The notes under the pieces are model-generated. The model was not told the DNA's origin. It searched no databases and worked only from the letters and a program-made list of their open reading frames with translations. Below, in pieces: positions 23,702 to 23,834 of a DNA stretch of 23,834 nucleotides (position 1 is its first letter; each line of letters begins with the position of its first letter). The position numbers were made by a program, and so were the translations under genes. Location: positions 1 through 23,834 of the forward strand of contig CAZAED010000021.1 in NCBI GenBank assembly GCA_964484145.1, in the 5' to 3' direction. The DNA comes from JAEUSF01 sp964484145. Its GTDB lineage: Bacteria > Patescibacteriota > Doudnabacteria > UBA920.

Positions 23702-23834
23702 CCTGATACAGATAAAAAATTTCGTTTTAGAAAATTCCCAGTTTATAAAGATTCAAGGAAGTTTATTTCTGAATTGAAAAAGTTTGCGAGGGGAAAGTTC
23801 CCAAAACATGAAACTTACAGTTTGCTAGACCAAT
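23699..23834 (+). CDS. Four-helix-bundle protein (S23/bAvd-like), 5' part
   Basis: Only 45 residues are inside the window; the gene runs off the right edge. The visible part has the family pattern: FRKFPVYKDSRKFISELKKF, then the conserved FPKHETYSLLDQ (normally FPK-x-E-x-Y-x-L-x-x-Q) that leads into helix 2. These small basic proteins form homopentameric bundles. They are encoded in 23S rRNA intervening sequences, free-standing in many CPR genomes, or as accessory proteins of diversity-generating retroelements; their function when free-standing is unclear. The start codon lies inside the preceding repeat. The gene sits where a VirB4 gene would be expected, which suggests an insertion into the cluster. 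Confidence 0.8.
   Translation, partial: MPDTDKKFRFRKFPVYKDSRKFISELKKFARGKFPKHETYSLLDQ

Noticed and set aside
9477..23834. Integrative conjugative element or plasmid
   Set aside because: No relaxase, integrase, origin of transfer or attachment-site duplication is visible, and base composition does not change.
1..23834. Recoded UGA (glycine) as in Gracilibacteria
   Set aside because: Several genes end at TGA exactly where their families end, for example rsmA and the coupled 9477 gene.

Overview
The window is AT-rich, has no rRNA or tRNA gene that I can see, and looks like part of a chromosome of a Candidate Phyla Radiation (Patescibacteria) bacterium. The reasons are: compact housekeeping genes beside large envelope proteins with no obvious homologue, almost no Shine-Dalgarno sequences, a LysM-CHAP cell-wall hydrolase, and a PrgI/TrbL-type secretion cluster of the kind often seen in CPR genomes. 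TGA acts as a normal stop codon, so the recoded Gracilibacteria/Absconditabacteria lineages are unlikely. The phylum is an inference; no taxonomic marker was searched.

Left part (1-9407): the 3' end of ileS, recO, a membrane-anchored protein with DUF11-like repeats, a convergent LysM-CHAP hydrolase, a UvrD/PcrA helicase, rsmA (ksgA), and a convergent DUF192 lipoprotein. These serve translation, DNA repair and the cell surface.

Right part (9394-23834): a divergent promoter opens a run of plus-strand envelope and secretion genes. They are two translationally coupled secreted or membrane proteins (9477-12364), a small three-helix membrane protein, a secreted LCAT-type lipase/acyltransferase with Ig-like domains, a very large VirB6/TrbL-like polytopic protein interrupted by a 10-N assembly gap, two unrecognised cytoplasmic proteins with disordered linkers, a PrgI-family protein, and the start of a four-helix-bundle (S23-like) protein at the window edge. 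A VirB4-type ATPase would be expected beyond the window. My reading is a type IV secretion or pilus-like envelope machine with its accessory proteins.

The most unusual signal is not a gene. First, short perfect or near-perfect palindromes lie in frame inside five different proteins (IleRS, RsmA, the DUF192 protein and both unrecognised proteins). They fall in loops or linkers and add roughly 7-15 residues, much like Rickettsia palindromic elements. Second, most spacers are built from degenerate short words (such as TTGACAAGAATGAC, ACTAAATAC, GATATTGG, AGGACGAATAAG, ATTGACAATTGACG), often arranged as nested inverted repeats. They run into gene ends, supply stop codons or start codons, and in one case fill a protein linker. 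Promoters are strikingly uniform (TGnTATAAT extended -10), and two genes appear to be leaderless.
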